The notes below the pieces were generated by a model. That model was not told the origin of the DNA and made no database searches. It worked only from the letters and a program-made list of their open reading frames with translations. A stretch of 64,000 bases of DNA, taken from NCBI GenBank assembly GCA_944321125.1, contig CALUKD010000015.1, positions 21,022 through 85,021 on the forward strand, written 5' to 3'. Shown piece after piece: positions 18,636-31,320 of the stretch. Position numbers and translations under genes: made by a program. This DNA is from Candidatus Butyricimonas faecavium. GTDB taxonomy: Bacteria > Bacteroidota > Bacteroidia > Bacteroidales > Marinifilaceae. Every line of letters starts with the position of its first letter. The first letter of the stretch is position 1.

Positions 18636-21600
18636 TCATTTTTCCATCCTTTCGAGATCCGCCTTAGAACCTACAATCAGACTTCTAAATTCTTTCATAC
18701 CTGTTCCCACCGGTATCAAGTGACCACAAATCACGTTTTCTTTCAAGCCTTCCAATGGATCGACTTTACCATAAATTGCAGCTTCATTCAACACTTTCGT
18801 GGTTTCCTGGAATGATGCGGCAGAAATAAAGCTTGCAGTCTGCAAGGCAGCACGGGTAATACCCTGTAATACCTGAGCCGAAGTTGCGGGTACAGCATCT
18901 CTAGCCTCTACCACCTTCAAGTCTCTACGTTTCAATTGTGAGTTAATATCTCTCAACATACGTACAGAGATTATCTGTCCCGGTTTCACCCGATCCGAAT
19001 CCCCGGCTTCCAGTACCACTTTCTTCCCGTAGATCGCATCGTTTTCTTCCATGAACTCACTCTTATCCACTACTTGATTTTCCAAGAATCTCGTATCTCC
19101 GGCATCTTGGATCAATACCTTACGCATCATCTGGTGTACGATGATCTCGAAATGCTTATCGTTGATCTTCACGCCTTGCATCCGATATACATCCTGCACT
19201 TCATTTACGATATACTCTTGAACCTTGATCGGACCCTCGATATTCAAAATATCAGTCGGGGTAATCGCTCCATCAGATAACGGGGTTCCTGCACGCACGT
19301 AATCGTTCTCCTGCACCAAAATCTGTTTTGACAAAGAAACCAGATATTTCTTTACCTCTCCAGCTTTCGATGTCACGATAATTTCACGATTACCACGTTT
19401 AATCTTACCGTAAGTTACCTCTCCGTCAATTTCTGATACAACAGCCGGATTCGACGGATTACGAGCCTCGAACAACTCGGTAACACGCGGAAGACCTCCC
19501 GTGATATCGCCTGCTTTACCAACTGCTCTCGGAATCTTGGCAATGGTACTACCGGCAACAACCTCAGCTCCTTCCTTCACTACAATATGGGCACCTACCG
19601 GCAAGTTGTAACTCTTCACTGTATTTCCTTCCGCATCATTGATGCACAAAGCAGGCGCTTTCATCTTGTCACGGAACTCGATGATGATCATCTCTCTAAA
19701 TCCAGTGGTTTCATCGGATTCCTCCTTGTAAGTTTCACCCTCGATCAAGTTTTCCAACCCAACCGTACCGGAGAATTCAGTAATGATCAAAGCATTGAAC
19801 GGGTCCCATTCGCAAAGCAATTCACCCTTGCTAATCTCCTGTCCATCCTTCACGAACAATTTAGCTCCGTAAGGAATAGCATGAGAAATCAATATAATAT
19901 TCGTATTCTTATCCAATATACGCAACTCCGTCAAACGTCCCACAACCACGTCACAGGTCGTTCCGTTATCTTGCGTGTACTCTACAGAACGTAATTCTTC
20001 ATACTCAACGTAACCGTCATATTTAGCTTTCAAAGAGTTCTCGCTGGAAATATTTCCTGCGGTACCTCCCACGTGGAAAGTTCTCAATGTCAACTGAGTA
20101 CCCGGCTCACCGATAGACTGTGCAGCAATAACTCCGACTGCCTCTCCCTTCTCCACCATACGGCTGGTAGCCAAGTTACGTCCGTAACATTTAGCACAAA
20201 CCCCCTTCTTTGCCTCGCAAGTCAATACGGAACGAACTTCAACACGCTCGATCGGGGAGTTTTCGATAATATCGGCAACCTCCTCCGTGATCTCATCTCC
20301 TGAAGCCACGATCAGTTCACCCGTATTCGGATGGTAAATATCATGTACGGAAACACGTCCTAAAATTCTCTCTGACAAAGAAGACACAATCTCCTCGTTA
20401 TTTTTGATTGCTGAAATGGTAATACCTCTCAACGTACCGCAATCCTCCTCGGTAATCGTGATATCATTAGCCACGTCAACCAAACGACGAGTCAAATATC
20501 CGGCGTCAGCAGTCTTCAATGCGGTATCGGCTAACCCCTTACGAGCACCGTGAGTTGAAATAAAATACTCCAACACCGAAAGTCCCTCTTTAAAGTTTGC
20601 CAAAATCGGGTTCTCGATAATCTGTCCCCCGGTAGCACCTGATTTCTGCGGTTTTGCCATCAATCCACGCATACCTCCCAACTGACGAATCTGCTCACGA
20701 GATCCACGGGCTCCGGAATCCAACATCATGTAGATAGAATTGAATCCTTGGTCGTCCGCTGCCAACTGTTTCATCAACGTGGCCGTCAAGTTTGCATTCA
20801 CGTGCGTCCAAATATCGATAATCTGGTTATATCTCTCATTATTGGTAATGAATCCCATGTTATAGTTCGCCATCACCTCCTCAACCTGATCATATCCTTC
20901 CTGTAACAAATCTTGCTTATTCTCCGGAACGATAACATCTCCCAGGTTGAAAGACAAACCTCCTTCAAATGCCTTACGATAACCTAAATCCTTAATATCA
21001 TCCAAGAATTTAGCAGTCACGTCCACACCGCAACGTTTGAACACGTCACCGATAATATCACGCAAAGCCTTTTTCGTAATCAATGTATTGATATAAGGAT
21101 AGTTTTTCGGGGTGAACTGATTCAAGATCACACGACCAACCGTTGTTTTAATCATATGTCTGATCGGTTGCCCATCCTTATCCACGTCATCAATCTTCAC
21201 CTCTATTTCTGCATGCAAATCTACTGCTCTCTCGTTGAAAGCAATAATCACTTCCTCCGGTGAATAGAACTTCAATCCTTCACCCTTCACACCTTTTCTC
21301 GGTTTCGTGATATAGTACAAACCGAGTACCATATCCTGAGAAGGCACAGTGATAGGCGCACCGTTAGCTGGGTTCAAAATGTTATGAGAACACAACATCA
21401 AAATCTGAGCTTCCAACACAGCCTCATTACCTAACGGCAAGTGTACGGCCATCTGGTCACCATCAAAGTCGGCATTAAATCCGGTACAAGCCAACGGATG
21501 CAAACGGATAGCCTTACCCTCGATCAACTTCGGCTGGAATGCCTGAATACCTAAACGGTGCAGAGTCGGGGCACGGTTTAACAATACCGGGTGACCTTTC

Positions 21601-22880
21601 AACACATTTTCAAGAATATCCCATACGATCGGATCGCGACGATCCACGATCTTTTTGGCACTCTTCACCGTCTTAACAATACCGCGCTCGATCAATTTAC
21701 GGATAATAAACGGCATATACAATTCCGCCGCCATATCTTTCGGAAGACCACACTCGTGCATTTTCAAGTCCGGACCAACAACGATTACCGAACGTGCAGA
21801 GTAGTCAACACGTTTACCCAACAAGTTCTGACGGAAACGTCCTTGTTTACCTTTCAAACTGTCAGAAAGAGACTTTAACGGTCTGTTATTTTCAATCTTA
21901 ACCGCATTGGATTTACGAGAATTATCAAACAATGAATCCACGGCCTCCTGTAACATACGTTTTTCATTACGCAAGATTACATCAGGAGCCTTGATCTCGA
22001 TCAATCTTTTCAAACGATTGTTACGGATAATCACCCGTCTGTACAAATCGTTCAAATCGGAAGTTGCAAAACGACCTCCATCCAACGGAACCAACGGACG
22101 CAATTCGGGCGGTATCACAGACAATACCTTCACGATCATCCATTCCGGTTTATTAATTTCTTTACTTTCACGGAATGCTTCTACTACTTGAAGGCGTTTC
22201 AAAGCTTCGTTCTTTCTCTGTTGGGAAGTCTCCGTGTTAGCTTTATTTCTTAAATCATAAGAAAGGTCATCCAAATTCAGACGCTCCAACAACATGGCAA
22301 TAGCTTCTGCCCCCATCTTGGCAATAAACTTGTTTGGATCATCATCATCCAGATATTGATTATCTGTTGGAAGTTTATCCAAAATATCCAAATACTCCTC
22401 TTCCGTCAGGAAATCCATTGTTTTGATACCGGAATCTCCCATGATACCCGGGTTTACCACCACGTATCTCTCATAGTAAATAACAGCATCCAGTTTCTTA
22501 GAAGGCAACCCTAACAAGTAACCGATTTTATTTGGCAACGACTTGAAATACCAGATATGAGCCACCGGAACCACCAACTGGATATGCCCCATACGCTCAC
22601 GTCTAACCTTCTTCTCCGTAACCTCAACACCACAACGGTCACAAACAATACCCTTATAACGAATACGTTTATATTTACCGCAATGACATTCGTAATCCTT
22701 CACCGGACCGAAGATACGTTCGCAGAACAAACCGTCTCGTTCAGGTTTGTAAGTACGATAGTTAATCGTCTCCGGTTTTAATACAGCACCGCTGGACCGT
22801 TCCAAAATCTCTTCCGGGGAAGCCAATCCAATAGCGATCTTAGTAAAATTTTTTACTTTATTGTCTTTTCTGAAGGCCAT
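18636..22880 (-). CDS. rpoC: RNA polymerase beta' subunit
   Basis: This 1414-residue protein is the catalytic beta' subunit. Visible landmarks are the N-terminal zinc site ([20 protein letters not shown], about 65-84), the catalytic [12 protein letters not shown] loop (about 470) binding the active-site Mg2+, and the second zinc-site cysteines ([13 protein letters not shown]). The length fits Bacteroidota beta'. It follows rpoB by 73 bp, a gap filled by tandem TTTTAGA units, and is the last gene of the ribosomal protein/RNA polymerase operon. Confidence 0.99.
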   Translation of the reverse strand: MAFRKDNKVKNFTKIAIGLASPEEILERSSGAVLKPETINYRTYKPERDGLFCERIFGPVKDYECHCGKYKRIRYKGIVCDRCGVEVTEKKVRRERMGHIQLVVPVAHIWYFKSLPNKIGYLLGLPSKKLDAVIYYERYVVVNPGIMGDSGIKTMDFLTEEEYLDILDKLPTDNQYLDDDDPNKFIAKMGAEAIAMLLERLNLDDLSYDLRNKANTETSQQRKNEALKRLQVVEAFRESKEINKPEWMIVKVLSVIPPELRPLVPLDGGRFATSDLNDLYRRVIIRNNRLKRLIEIKAPDVILRNEKRMLQEAVDSLFDNSRKSNAVKIENNRPLKSLSDSLKGKQGRFRQNLLGKRVDYSARSVIVVGPDLKMHECGLPKDMAAELYMPFIIRKLIERGIVKTVKSAKKIVDRRDPIVWDILENVLKGHPVLLNRAPTLHRLGIQAFQPKLIEGKAIRLHPLACTGFNADFDGDQMAVHLPLGNEAVLEAQILMLCSHNILNPANGAPITVPSQDMVLGLYYITKPRKGVKGEGLKFYSPEEVIIAFNERAVDLHAEIEVKIDDVDKDGQPIRHMIKTTVGRVILNQFTPKNYPYINTLITKKALRDIIGDVFKRCGVDVTAKFLDDIKDLGYRKAFEGGLSFNLGDVIVPENKQDLLQEGYDQVEEVMANYNMGFITNNERYNQIIDIWTHVNANLTATLMKQLAADDQGFNSIYMMLDSGARGSREQIRQLGGMRGLMAKPQKSGATGGQIIENPILANFKEGLSVLEYFISTHGARKGLADTALKTADAGYLTRRLVDVANDITITEEDCGTLRGITISAIKNNEEIVSSLSERILGRVSVHDIYHPNTGELIVASGDEITEEVADIIENSPIERVEVRSVLTCEAKKGVCAKCYGRNLATSRMVEKGEAVGVIAAQSIGEPGTQLTLRTFHVGGTAGNISSENSLKAKYDGYVEYEELRSVEYTQDNGTTCDVVVGRLTELRILDKNTNIILISHAIPYGAKLFVKDGQEISKGELLCEWDPFNALIITEFSGTVGLENLIEGETYKEESDETTGFREMIIIEFRDKMKAPALCINDAEGNTVKSYNLPVGAHIVVKEGAEVVAGSTIAKIPRAVGKAGDITGGLPRVTELFEARNPSNPAVVSEIDGEVTYGKIKRGNREIIVTSKAGEVKKYLVSLSKQILVQENDYVRAGTPLSDGAITPTDILNIEGPIKVQEYIVNEVQDVYRMQGVKINDKHFEIIVHQMMRKVLIQDAGDTRFLENQVVDKSEFMEENDAIYGKKVVLEAGDSDRVKPGQIISVRMLRDINSQLKRRDLKVVEARDAVPATSAQVLQGITRAALQTASFISAASFQETTKVLNEAAIYGKVDPLEGLKENVICGHLIPVGTGMKEFRSLIVGSKADLERMEK

Positions 22881-22885
22881 ATTCT

Positions 22886-22945
22886 AGATTTTAGATTTTA
22901 GATTTTAGATTTACCATTACATGAATCGTAAATCTAAAATCATAA
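22886..22945. repeat. Tandem TTTTAGA units in the rpoB-rpoC gap
   Basis: ATTTTAG is repeated about four times head to tail from 22890, followed by an inverted AAATCTAAAATC copy at about 22931-22942. The repeat sits inside an operon, so it is transcribed and could fold into an AU-rich hairpin. Confidence 0.8.
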
Positions 22946-22953
22946 ATCAACAA

Positions 22954-25900
22954 TTATATTAAATTAACGCTCAATCCTAACCCGCGAAGTTCATGCAACA
23001 ACACGTTGAATGATTCCGGAATTCCGGGTGTCGGAAGAGGTTCACCTTTCACGATATGCTCGTAAGTTTTGGTTCTCCCCATCACGTCGTCAGACTTCAC
23101 GGTCAAGATTTCCTGTAAGATATGTGAAGCTCCGAAAGCCTCAAGCGCCCAAACCTCCATCTCTCCGAAACGCTGACCTCCGAACTGAGCCTTACCTCCA
23201 AGAGGTTGCTGCGTGATCAACGAGTAGGGTCCGATAGAACGAGCATGCATCTTGTCATCAACCATGTGTCCCAGTTTCAACATATAGATCACACCCACTG
23301 TTGCCGGCTGGTCGAAACGCTCTCCCGTTCCCCCATCATACAGATAAGTGGTTCCGAATCTAGGCACACCCGCTTCATCCGTGTATTTATTGATATCGTC
23401 CAAAGAAGCACCATCGAAAATCGGGGTCGCAAACTTCAATCCCAAATTCTTTCCGGCCCATCCCAATACGGTTTCAAATACCTGTCCCAAGTTCATACGG
23501 GAAGGCACACCTAACGGATTCAAACAAATATCAACCGGGGTTCCGTCAGACAAGAACGGCATATCCTCTACCCTTACCACTCGGGATACAATACCCTTGT
23601 TACCGTGACGTCCTGCCATCTTATCACCGATTTGCAATTTACGTTTCTTAGCCACGTAAACCTTAGCCATCTTGATAATTCCGGAAGGAAGCTCGTCACC
23701 AACGGTAGCGTTATACTTTTTACGTTTAATCTGTCCTTCGATCTCCTTGTACTTGATGATATAATTATGCAACAAGTCACGGATCATATCGTTTCTCTGC
23801 TTATCAGTCGTCCACTTATTCGGGTTGATCTGCAAGAAGTCCATGTTTTGCAACATCTTGTAAGAGAACTTCACACCCTTCGGAACAATATCCTCGTTCA
23901 AGTAATTCTTCACGCCTTGTGAAGTCTTGCCGTTTACCAACTCGAATAATTTATCGATCAATAAAGTAGTTAAATCTCCGACTTTACGTTGGAATTGTTC
24001 ATCCAGCTCGGCCAAGATATTTTTACCGGCAGCCTTCGTTTTCCGATCACTTACAGTACGTTGGAACAACTTCTTATCTATGATAACACCCTTTAATGAA
24101 GGAGAAGCTTTCAACGAAGCATCTTTCACGTCACCGGCTTTATCACCGAAGATCGCTCTCAACAATTTTTCCTCCGGACTAGGGTCAGACTCTCCCTTCG
24201 GGGTAATCTTACCAATTAAGATATCTCCCGGTTGAACACGAGCTCCTACACGAATGATTCCGTTTTCATCCAAATCCTTCGTAGCTTCTTCACTCACGTT
24301 CGGGATATCAGCTGTCAACTCTTCCAACCCTCGCTTCGTTTCACGAACTTCCAAAGAATACTCGTCCACGTGAACAGATGTAAAGACATCATTCCGCACG
24401 ATATTCTCGGAGATCACGATAGCATCCTCGTAGTTATATCCTTTCCATGGCATGAATGCCACTTTCAAGTTCCGTCCGAGTGCCAACTCTCCCTTCTCTG
24501 AAGAGTATCCTTCTGTCAATATCTGGCCTTCTTCTACACGTTGCCCTTTTCTTACGATCGGTTTCAACGTAATCGTCGTACTCTGGTTCGTACGTTGGTA
24601 TTTCGGCAGATAATATTCTTTCGTATCGGGTTCAAAACTCACAAAAGCCTCTTCTTCCGTACGGTCATATTTAACAACAATCTTACGTCCATCAACAAAA
24701 GCAATCACTCCCGGCCCCTCAGCAACAACTTGCGTTCTAGAATCTTTAATCAAATTAGCTTCCAAACCGGTTCCTACAATCGGGGATTCCGGAGAAATAA
24801 TTGGAACTGCCTGACGCATCATATTCGATCCCATCAAAGCACGGTTAGCATCATCATGCTCCAAGAACGGTATCAAAGAAGCCGCAATAGAAGCAATCTG
24901 ATTCGGGGCAACGTCGATCAAATCGACATCCTCTCCCGGCGCCAACGGGAAGTCCGCATCCTTTCTGGCTTTTACCCATTTATTCGTAAACTTGCCATCT
25001 TCATCGATCGCAGAACTTGCCTGGGCAATCACCAATCCTTCCTCTTCTTCTGCTGAATAGTAGCGAACGCCTTCCTCTGAAAGGTCCACGACACCATTAT
25101 TTACCTTACGGTAAGGAGTTTCGATAAATCCTAAGTCGTTGATCTTAGCGTACACGCAGAGAGAAGAAATCAAACCGATATTCGGTCCCTCAGGTGTTTC
25201 GATAGGACACAAACGACCATAGTGGGTATAATGTACGTCTCGCACCTCAAATCCCGCACGATCTCTAGAAAGACCACCAGGTCCCAAGGCAGACATACGT
25301 CTTTTATGTGTAATCTCAGCCAAAGGATTTGTCTGATCCATAAACTGAGACAACGCATTTGTTCCGAAGAACGAGTTGATCACGGAAGATAAAATCTTCG
25401 AATTGATCAAATCAACCGGAGTGAACACCTCATTGTCACGCACATTCATTCTTTCACGAATTGTACGTGCCATACGAGCCAATCCTACACCGAATTGATT
25501 ATATAATTGTTCGCCTACAGTACGTACACGACGATTGCTCAAGTGGTCAATATCGTCCACGTCAGTCTTGGCGTTCAACAAACGAATCAAATATTTGATG
25601 ATCTCGATAATATCCTCTTTCGTCAAGACACGGATATCTGGATCTGTTGCAAGTCCCAATTTCTTGTTTAACTTGTAACGTCCCACGTCACCCAAATCAT
25701 AACGCTTATCAGAGAAGAACAACTTGTCGATCACATCACGAGCAGTAGCTTCATCAGGTGGCTCCGAACTACGCAACTGCCTGTAAATATGTAACACAGC
25801 CTCTTTCTCCGAATTACACGGATCCTTTTGTAACGTGTTATATATAATGGCATAATCTGCCAAATTTTGCATCTCTTTGTGAAGAAGGATCGTCTTTGCA

Positions 25901-26766
25901 CCTGACTCGACAATCGCATCAATATGCTCAGGCTCCAGCACTGTTTCACGATCAACGATAATCTCGTTACGCTCGATAGAAACAACTTCACCGGTATCTT
26001 CATCAACGAAATCTTCTATCCAAGATTTCAAAACACGAGCAGCCAACCGTCTGCCAACGACTTTCTTCAACCCCGTACGGGAAACATTCACTTCATCAGC
26101 CAGACCGAATATTTCAAGAATATCCTTATCCGTTTCGAAACCGATAGCTCGTAAAAGAGTGGTTACCGGTAATTTTTTCTTCCGGTCGATATACGCGTAC
26201 ATCACGTTATTGATGTCCGTAGCAAACTCGATCCAAGAACCCTTAAACGGAATAATTCTAGCGGAATAAAGCTTCGTACCATTCGCATGAATACTCTGCC
26301 CGAAGAAAACACCGGGAGACCTGTGTAACTGAGAAACGACCACTCGCTCTGCTCCATTGATCACGAAAGTACCTTTCGGAGTCATGTAAGGAACATTTCC
26401 TAAATATACATCCTCGATAACGGTATCGAAATCTTCATGTTCCGGATCTGTACAGTACAACTTTAGTTTCGCTTTCAAGGGTGCACCATAAGTCAGTCCC
26501 TGACTCAAGCACTCTTCGATGGTATAGCGAGGCGGATCTATAAAATAGTCCAAAAATTCCAAAACAAAGTTGTTCCGAGTATCAGTAATAGGAAAATTCT
26601 CCTTGAAAACCGTGTAAAGGCCTTCATTTTTTCTGTTCTCAGGTGTGGTACCTAATTGAAAAAAGTCCTTGAAAGACTTTAATTGCACTTCAAGAAAATC
26701 AGGGTATTCCAGCTGATTCTTTATCGATGCAAAGCTTATTCTATTGTTTGAATTATATGAAGACAT
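22954..26766 (-). CDS. rpoB: RNA polymerase beta subunit
   Basis: This 1270-residue subunit shows the rifampicin-pocket region ([17 protein letters not shown] followed by [12 protein letters not shown]) and the C-terminal switch and clamp motifs ([21 protein letters not shown]). The residues seen around the rifampicin pocket look wild type. It lies 93 bp after rplL; that gap holds a hairpin that may set the ratio of RNA polymerase to ribosomal protein synthesis. Confidence 0.99.
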   Translation of the reverse strand: MSSYNSNNRISFASIKNQLEYPDFLEVQLKSFKDFFQLGTTPENRKNEGLYTVFKENFPITDTRNNFVLEFLDYFIDPPRYTIEECLSQGLTYGAPLKAKLKLYCTDPEHEDFDTVIEDVYLGNVPYMTPKGTFVINGAERVVVSQLHRSPGVFFGQSIHANGTKLYSARIIPFKGSWIEFATDINNVMYAYIDRKKKLPVTTLLRAIGFETDKDILEIFGLADEVNVSRTGLKKVVGRRLAARVLKSWIEDFVDEDTGEVVSIERNEIIVDRETVLEPEHIDAIVESGAKTILLHKEMQNLADYAIIYNTLQKDPCNSEKEAVLHIYRQLRSSEPPDEATARDVIDKLFFSDKRYDLGDVGRYKLNKKLGLATDPDIRVLTKEDIIEIIKYLIRLLNAKTDVDDIDHLSNRRVRTVGEQLYNQFGVGLARMARTIRERMNVRDNEVFTPVDLINSKILSSVINSFFGTNALSQFMDQTNPLAEITHKRRMSALGPGGLSRDRAGFEVRDVHYTHYGRLCPIETPEGPNIGLISSLCVYAKINDLGFIETPYRKVNNGVVDLSEEGVRYYSAEEEEGLVIAQASSAIDEDGKFTNKWVKARKDADFPLAPGEDVDLIDVAPNQIASIAASLIPFLEHDDANRALMGSNMMRQAVPIISPESPIVGTGLEANLIKDSRTQVVAEGPGVIAFVDGRKIVVKYDRTEEEAFVSFEPDTKEYYLPKYQRTNQSTTITLKPIVRKGQRVEEGQILTEGYSSEKGELALGRNLKVAFMPWKGYNYEDAIVISENIVRNDVFTSVHVDEYSLEVRETKRGLEELTADIPNVSEEATKDLDENGIIRVGARVQPGDILIGKITPKGESDPSPEEKLLRAIFGDKAGDVKDASLKASPSLKGVIIDKKLFQRTVSDRKTKAAGKNILAELDEQFQRKVGDLTTLLIDKLFELVNGKTSQGVKNYLNEDIVPKGVKFSYKMLQNMDFLQINPNKWTTDKQRNDMIRDLLHNYIIKYKEIEGQIKRKKYNATVGDELPSGIIKMAKVYVAKKRKLQIGDKMAGRHGNKGIVSRVVRVEDMPFLSDGTPVDICLNPLGVPSRMNLGQVFETVLGWAGKNLGLKFATPIFDGASLDDINKYTDEAGVPRFGTTYLYDGGTGERFDQPATVGVIYMLKLGHMVDDKMHARSIGPYSLITQQPLGGKAQFGGQRFGEMEVWALEAFGASHILQEILTVKSDDVMGRTKTYEHIVKGEPLPTPGIPESFNVLLHELRGLGLSVNLI

Positions 26767-26807
26767 CTATTATTTTTTTTGAACCTAAACAATCATAACA
26801 ACAAAAT

Positions 26808-26836
26808 GGTTTAGAGTCCACATGAGACTCTAAACC
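26808..26836 (-). terminator. Hairpin (attenuator-like) between rplL and rpoB
   Basis: An 11-bp perfect stem GGTTTAGAGTC/GACTCTAAACC (26808-26818 with 26826-26836) with a 7-nt loop. On the minus strand it is followed by ATTTTGTTG, a weak U-tract, which suits partial termination or an RNA-processing site before rpoB. Confidence 0.65.
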
Positions 26837-26859
26837 TGGAAAAACCAACCGGTTTTATT

Positions 26860-27240
26860 TTATTTAAGTTCAACTTCAGCTCCTGCTTCTTCTAATTGAG
26901 TCTTCAATGAGTTAGCCTCTTCTTTAGAAACTTTTTCTTTCAATGGAGCCGGAGCCTTGTCAACTACTTCTTTAGCCTCTTTCAATCCAAGACCGGTCAA
27001 TTCTTTTACTAACTTAACAACAGCTAATTTAGCAGCACCAGCTGATTTAAGAATTACATCGAATTCGGTTTGTTCTGCTTCAGCAGCGCCAGCAGCACCA
27101 CCAGCTGCAGGAGCAGCTACAGCCACAGCAGCTGCTGCAGGTTCGATTCCGTACTCTTCTTTTAAAATGTCAGCTAATTCTTTTACGTCTTTTACGGTAA
27201 GGTTTACTAGCTCTTCTGCAAGTTTTTTCAAATCTGCCAT
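26860..27240 (-). CDS. rplL: 50S ribosomal protein L7/L12
   Basis: The 126-residue protein has the N-terminal dimerisation helices, an alanine/glycine-rich hinge ([19 protein letters not shown]) and the conserved C-terminal factor-binding domain ([20 protein letters not shown]). It forms the mobile stalk that recruits elongation factors. It follows rplJ by 42 bp, the usual order. Confidence 0.99.
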   Translation of the reverse strand: MADLKKLAEELVNLTVKDVKELADILKEEYGIEPAAAAVAVAAPAAGGAAGAAEAEQTEFDVILKSAGAAKLAVVKLVKELTGLGLKEAKEVVDKAPAPLKEKVSKEEANSLKTQLEEAGAEVELK

Positions 27241-27282
27241 TTCTATACTATTTAAAATTGTTTGTTTACTAAACTATAAAAA

Positions 27283-27801
27283 TTATTCTTTTTCAGAAAG
27301 TGTTTTAACAACACCAGCGATGGTATTTTGTCCGGATTGCAATGCGGAAATAACATTCTGCATCGGAGCCTGCAACATTGCAATAATGTCTGCAATCAAC
27401 TCCTCCTTAGACTTGATACTGATCAACGATTCAAGCTGATCCTCGCCAATATAAGCACATTCTTCTACGAATGCAGCCTTGAATACCGGTTTGTCTTTAG
27501 TCTTACGGAATTCTTTAATCAGTTTTGCAGGACCGTTTCCGGTATCGCATAACATGATTGCGCTATCCCCTTTCAACACTGAGAAAATTTCCTCGTAGTT
27601 ATTGGTAGCGTTTTCCAAAGCCTTTTTCAACAAAGTGTTTTTCACTTGCACCAGTTTGATGTTAGCATCAAAACAAGCCCGACGCAAAGCTTGAGTATCT
27701 ACAGCGTCAAGACCGGAAATGTCACTAACATACAAGTGCTTGTAAGAATTCACTTGCTCCGTCAAGGTTTCTATTACGACTTTTTTATCTTCTTTTTTCA
27801 T
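27283..27801 (-). CDS. rplJ: 50S ribosomal protein L10
   Basis: A 172-residue L10 with the expected N-terminal rRNA-binding half (HLYVSDISGLDAVDTQALRR, VKNTLLKKALE) and C-terminal helix that binds L7/L12 dimers. L10 with L7/L12 often represses its own mRNA by binding the rplJ leader; the leader here is only the 29 bp after rplA, so any such control would act within the polycistronic message. Confidence 0.98.
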   Translation of the reverse strand: MKKEDKKVVIETLTEQVNSYKHLYVSDISGLDAVDTQALRRACFDANIKLVQVKNTLLKKALENATNNYEEIFSVLKGDSAIMLCDTGNGPAKLIKEFRKTKDKPVFKAAFVEECAYIGEDQLESLISIKSKEELIADIIAMLQAPMQNVISALQSGQNTIAGVVKTLSEKE

Positions 27802-27830
27802 ACTACTGAAGTCCTTTTTAGATTACTACA

Positions 27831-28526
27831 TTAATCAAGTAAAGTCTTTTGGTCTACTTGAATACCGGGACTCATCGTACTTGACAGATACACGCTCTTG
27901 ATATAAGTACCTTTAGCGGCAGCCGGTTTCAATTTATTGATCACGTTCAAGAATTCTCTAGCGTTCTCCATAATCTTGTTCGGCTCGAATGTAACTTTAC
28001 CAATAGAAGCGTGAATGATACCGAATTTGTCAACTTTAAAGTCGATCTTACCAGCCTTCACCTCGGTTACTGCTTTCCCGATTTCCGGGGTTACAGTACC
28101 ACTCTTCGGGTTTGGCATCAATCCACGAGGACCCAAAATTCTACCAAGAGCACCTACTTTACCCATTACAGAAGGCATTGTGATGATGATATCGATGTCA
28201 GTCCAACCGCCTTTCAATTTCTCGATATATTCATCCAAACCAACATAATCGGCTCCGGCAGCTTTAGCTTCTTCCACCTTGTCAGGTGTACACAAAACCA
28301 AAACTCTTACTTGCTTACCGGTTCCATGAGGTAAAGTACATACACCGCGCACCATTTGATTGGCTTTACGCGGGTCTACACCCAGTCGAACGTCCATGTC
28401 AACTGACGCATCAAACTTCGTGAAAGTGATTTCCTTCACAAGCTGTGCGGCCTCGTCGATAGAATATACTTTTCCACCTTCGATCTTCGCTAAAGCTAAC
28501 TTTTTATTTTTTGTCAGTTTACTCAT
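27831..28526 (-). CDS. rplA: 50S ribosomal protein L1
   Basis: The 231-residue protein carries L1 signatures such as [31 protein letters not shown] and the [13 protein letters not shown] segment. L1 forms the movable stalk near the E site and is a translational repressor of rplK-rplA in other bacteria. It follows rplK by 24 bp. Confidence 0.99.
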   Translation of the reverse strand: MSKLTKNKKLALAKIEGGKVYSIDEAAQLVKEITFTKFDASVDMDVRLGVDPRKANQMVRGVCTLPHGTGKQVRVLVLCTPDKVEEAKAAGADYVGLDEYIEKLKGGWTDIDIIITMPSVMGKVGALGRILGPRGLMPNPKSGTVTPEIGKAVTEVKAGKIDFKVDKFGIIHASIGKVTFEPNKIMENAREFLNVINKLKPAAAKGTYIKSVYLSSTMSPGIQVDQKTLLD

Positions 28527-28550
28527 TACGTTTGAAGTGTTACAAGTTCA

Positions 28551-28988
28551 TTAAAAAGGTCTGTCACCGGTTACGGTTATACCCATACTTCTGGCGGTAC
28601 CAGCTACCATACTCATTGCTTTCTCGATTTCAAAAGCGTTCAAATCTTTCATCTTGTCCGTAGCGATTGCTCTCACTTGATCCCAAGTAATAGAAGCCAC
28701 TTTCTTACGATTGGGCTCTGCGGAACCGGATTTGATTTTAGCAACTTCCAAAAGTTGAATAGCAACAGGAGGTTGTTTTGTAATAAAATCAAACGATTTA
28801 TCACCATACACCTGTATAATTACCGGAATGATCTTTCCTGCCTGATCTTGAGTCCTAGCGTTAAATTGCTTACAGAAGTCCATGATATTAACTCCCTTAG
28901 AACCTAACGCCGGTCCTACTGGAGGCGAAGGATTAGCAGCTCCGGCTTTAATTTGCAGCTTGATAATAGCTTCAACTTGTTTTGCCAT
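28551..28988 (-). CDS. rplK: 50S ribosomal protein L11
   Basis: This 145-residue protein has the L11 N-terminal domain ([21 protein letters not shown]) and C-terminal rRNA-binding domain ending [10 protein letters not shown]. It supports the GTPase-associated centre and stringent-response activation. It lies 23 bp after nusG. Confidence 0.99.
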   Translation of the reverse strand: MAKQVEAIIKLQIKAGAANPSPPVGPALGSKGVNIMDFCKQFNARTQDQAGKIIPVIIQVYGDKSFDFITKQPPVAIQLLEVAKIKSGSAEPNRKKVASITWDQVRAIATDKMKDLNAFEIEKAMSMVAGTARSMGITVTGDRPF

Positions 28989-29011
28989 GATTGTTTTTAA
29001 TCAAATAATTG

Positions 29012-29560
29012 TTATTCTTTTTCTACCTGCATGAAACTTAATTCGAGTGGTGTTTTCCGTCCGAAAATCTTGACAATTACTTTCAAGCGTTTCTTATCCG
29101 TATTCACTTCCTCTATCACACCGGTAAAACCATTAAACGGTCCGTCAGTCACTTTAACTGACTCGCCAACGAAATAAGGGATACTTATTTCTTCTGGTTG
29201 TTCCGCAAGTTCATCTACAGTACCCAAAATCCGGTTAACCTCTGCTTGTCGCATCGGTACAGGGTCTCCTCCTTTGGTTTCCCCCAGGAAGCCGATCACA
29301 TTCGTGATGTCACGAAGTATGTGGGGGATTTCTCCAACGAGTGCGGCCTCGATCAACACGTAACCCGGATAAAGATTTCGCTCACTGCTATACTTTTTTC
29401 CGTTACGCACCTGATATACCTTCTCTGCAGGTACTAAAACCTGTGAAACGTAATCCTGAAGCCCTAAACTGGCGATTTCGTTCTCGATGTACTCCTTTAC
29501 CTTCTTCTCTTTTCCTCCAATGGTTCGAAGTACATACCATCTTTTATTCATTTCAGCCAT
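29012..29560 (-). CDS. nusG: Transcription elongation/antitermination factor NusG
   Basis: A 182-residue NusG: N-terminal NGN domain beginning KRWYVLRTIGGKEKKVKEYI, then a C-terminal KOW domain (VGESVKVTDGPFNGFTGVIEEV). It binds RNA polymerase and couples it to ribosomes. The gene is 18 bp after secE and starts the nusG-rplKAJL-rpoBC series. Confidence 0.98.
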   Translation of the reverse strand: MAEMNKRWYVLRTIGGKEKKVKEYIENEIASLGLQDYVSQVLVPAEKVYQVRNGKKYSSERNLYPGYVLIEAALVGEIPHILRDITNVIGFLGETKGGDPVPMRQAEVNRILGTVDELAEQPEEISIPYFVGESVKVTDGPFNGFTGVIEEVNTDKKRLKVIVKIFGRKTPLELSFMQVEKE

Positions 29561-29578
29561 GTTAGACCTCCAAGATTT

Positions 29579-29770
29579 TTAGTAAAACAAATTATATATA
29601 CCGGTCACGATGTGTCTGAACGAAAAATCCATCGCAAAAATGCACAACGCTATGATAACGGAAGCAATCATCACGATCGTTGCACTACTTTGGAGCTCAG
29701 ACCACGTAGGCCAAGTTACTTTATTCACCAGCTCGTTATAAACATCTGATATATAACTTTTAATCTTCAT
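29579..29770 (-). CDS. secE: Preprotein translocase subunit SecE
   Basis: The 63-residue protein has the short amphipathic SecE helix with the VTWPTWSELQSS signature and one C-terminal membrane segment (TIVMIASVIIALCIFAMDF). It clamps SecY in the inner membrane translocon. It lies between tRNA-Trp and nusG, the conserved bacterial order. Confidence 0.97.
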   Translation of the reverse strand: MKIKSYISDVYNELVNKVTWPTWSELQSSATIVMIASVIIALCIFAMDFSFRHIVTGIYNLFY

Positions 29771-29789
29771 TTGTTCTATATTTAATTTG

Positions 29790-29862
29790 CACGGGAGGAG
29801 AGGTTCGAACTCCCGACCCTCGGTTTTGGAGACCGATGCTCTACCAACTGAGCCACTCCCGT
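29790..29862 (-). tRNA. tRNA-Trp (anticodon CCA)
   Basis: The minus strand folds into a 73-nt cloverleaf: acceptor ACGGGAG/CTCCCGT, D arm GCTC...GAGC, anticodon loop CTCCAAA (CCA), T loop TTCGAAC. The 3' CCA is not encoded. It lies between tuf and secE, a common arrangement. Confidence 0.97.
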
Positions 29863-29960
29863 GTGTGAGCCGACCGAAGTCGACCCAATTTATTTTCGGA
29901 TTTATGATTTAGCGATTTTAGATTCAATCATCAATCAAAAACCGTAAACCAACAATCAAA
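29863..29960. repeat. tuf-tRNA-Trp spacer with a TTTTAGA-family copy
   Basis: The 98-bp spacer contains GATTTATGATTTAGCGATTTTAGATTC, split here as GATTTATGATTTAG and GATTTTAGATT, related to the intergenic repeats elsewhere in the window. No promoter is evident. Confidence 0.5.
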
Positions 29961-31148
29961 TTAGTCCAAGATCTCAGTGATCTGACCAGCACCTACGGTT
30001 CTACCACCCTCACGGATAGCGAAACGCAAACCTACGCTACAAGCTACCGGAGTGATTAACTGAACAGTAATTGTCAAGTTATCACCAGGCATTACCATCT
30101 CACGTCCTTCCGGAAGAGTAATTTCACCGGTAACATCCAAGGTACGGATATAGAATTGAGGTCTGTATCTGTTGTGGAACGGAGTGTGACGACCACCTTC
30201 TTCTTTCTTCAAGATATAAACCTCAGCTTTGAATTTATCGTGCGGTTTAACAGAACCCGGTTTTGCCAATACCATACCACGTTTGATTTCATCTTTGTCG
30301 ATACCACGAAGCAACAAACCAACGTTATCACCAGCCTGACCTTCGTCAAGAATCTTACGGAACATTTCAACTCCGGTACATACAGTTTTCTTTCCATCTG
30401 CACCTAAACCAATGATTTCCAACTCATCACCCGTGTGAACGATACCAGTTTCGATACGACCAGTAGCAACAGTTCCACGACCAGTGATAGAGAATACGTC
30501 CTCAACAGGCATCAAGAACGGTTTGTCAACAGCACGTTGCGGCAACTCGATCCAGTTGTCAACAGCATCCATCAACTCCATTACTTTTTCTTCCCATTTC
30601 GGCTCTCCGTTCAATGCTCCAAGGGCAGAACCCAAGATAACCGGAGTATTGTCACCATCATATTGATAGAAAGACAACAACTCACGAACTTCCATCTCAA
30701 CCAACTCCAACATTTCCGGGTCATCCACCATATCCACTTTATTCAAGAACACAACGATTCTCGGAACGTTTACCTGACGAGCCAAAAGGATGTGTTCACG
30801 AGTCTGAGGCATCGGACCATCAGTAGCGGCACAAACTAAGATAGCACCGTCCATCTGAGCAGCACCAGTTACCATGTTCTTTACATAGTCGGCGTGTCCC
30901 GGACAGTCAACGTGTGCATAATGACGACTTGCAGTCTGATATTCAACGTGAGAAGTGTTAATGGTGATACCTCTCTCTTTTTCTTCCGGAGCGTTATCGA
31001 TAGAATCGAATGAACGTAATTCAGAAAGACCTTTTTTTGCCAATACCGTAGTGATAGCAGCCGTCAAAGTAGTTTTACCGTGGTCAACGTGACCGATAGT
31101 ACCAATATTTACGTGTGGTTTGGACCTGTCAAAATGTTCTTTAGCCAT
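29961..31148 (-). CDS. tuf: Elongation factor Tu
   Basis: A 395-residue EF-Tu with the G1 motif GHVDHGKT near residue 19, [12 protein letters not shown] and the C-terminal domains II and III. It delivers aminoacyl-tRNA to the ribosome. The open frame extends 10 codons further upstream, but the ATG at 31148 (protein [14 protein letters not shown]) is the universal start. A promoter lies at 31271-31302, giving a leader of about 115 nt. Confidence 0.99.
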   Translation of the reverse strand: MAKEHFDRSKPHVNIGTIGHVDHGKTTLTAAITTVLAKKGLSELRSFDSIDNAPEEKERGITINTSHVEYQTASRHYAHVDCPGHADYVKNMVTGAAQMDGAILVCAATDGPMPQTREHILLARQVNVPRIVVFLNKVDMVDDPEMLELVEMEVRELLSFYQYDGDNTPVILGSALGALNGEPKWEEKVMELMDAVDNWIELPQRAVDKPFLMPVEDVFSITGRGTVATGRIETGIVHTGDELEIIGLGADGKKTVCTGVEMFRKILDEGQAGDNVGLLLRGIDKDEIKRGMVLAKPGSVKPHDKFKAEVYILKKEEGGRHTPFHNRYRPQFYIRTLDVTGEITLPEGREMVMPGDNLTITVQLITPVACSVGLRFAIREGGRTVGAGQITEILD

Positions 31149-31270
31149 AACTCTAAAACAATTTTTATTATTAAACAATTTATCTCAATAACTCAATCTC
31201 ATGCAAGTAACTCGCTGTCTACCTGAAAATTACCCAGACAAGTGCGAGAAAACCCATTTAATTTGGCTTG

Positions 31271-31302
31271 CAAATGTACAAATTAAAAATCATATCTCAC
31301 AA
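31271..31302 (-). promoter_or_regulatory. Predicted tuf operon promoter
   Basis: On the minus strand TTG (31302-31300), 21 bp and a perfect TACATTTG (31278-31271). The -33 element lies inside the terminator hairpin of the upstream hpf gene. Confidence 0.55.
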
Positions 31303-31319
31303 TAAATGAGATCATTTTT
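31285..31319 (-). terminator. Terminator after hpf
   Basis: ATCTCA/TGAGAT arms (31294-31299 with 31307-31312) are flanked by AAAAAT and ATTTTT, giving a U-run on the minus strand. It starts at the hpf stop codon and overlaps the tuf promoter. Confidence 0.6.
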
Positions 31320-31320
31320 C

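Noticed and set aside
22886..22945. CRISPR array
   Set aside because: The repeats are 7 bp, contiguous and without spacers. No array with regular repeats and unique spacers, and no cas gene, is in the window.
26957..27439. 160-codon plus-strand ORF opposite rplL and rplJ
   Set aside because: Its Ala/Thr/Ser-rich product is the antisense shadow of the L7/L12 hinge and L10; both real genes are certain.
31149..31178. EF-Tu N-terminal extension of 10 residues
   Set aside because: The universal EF-Tu start [14 protein letters not shown] begins at 31148; the extra codons are untranslated leader.
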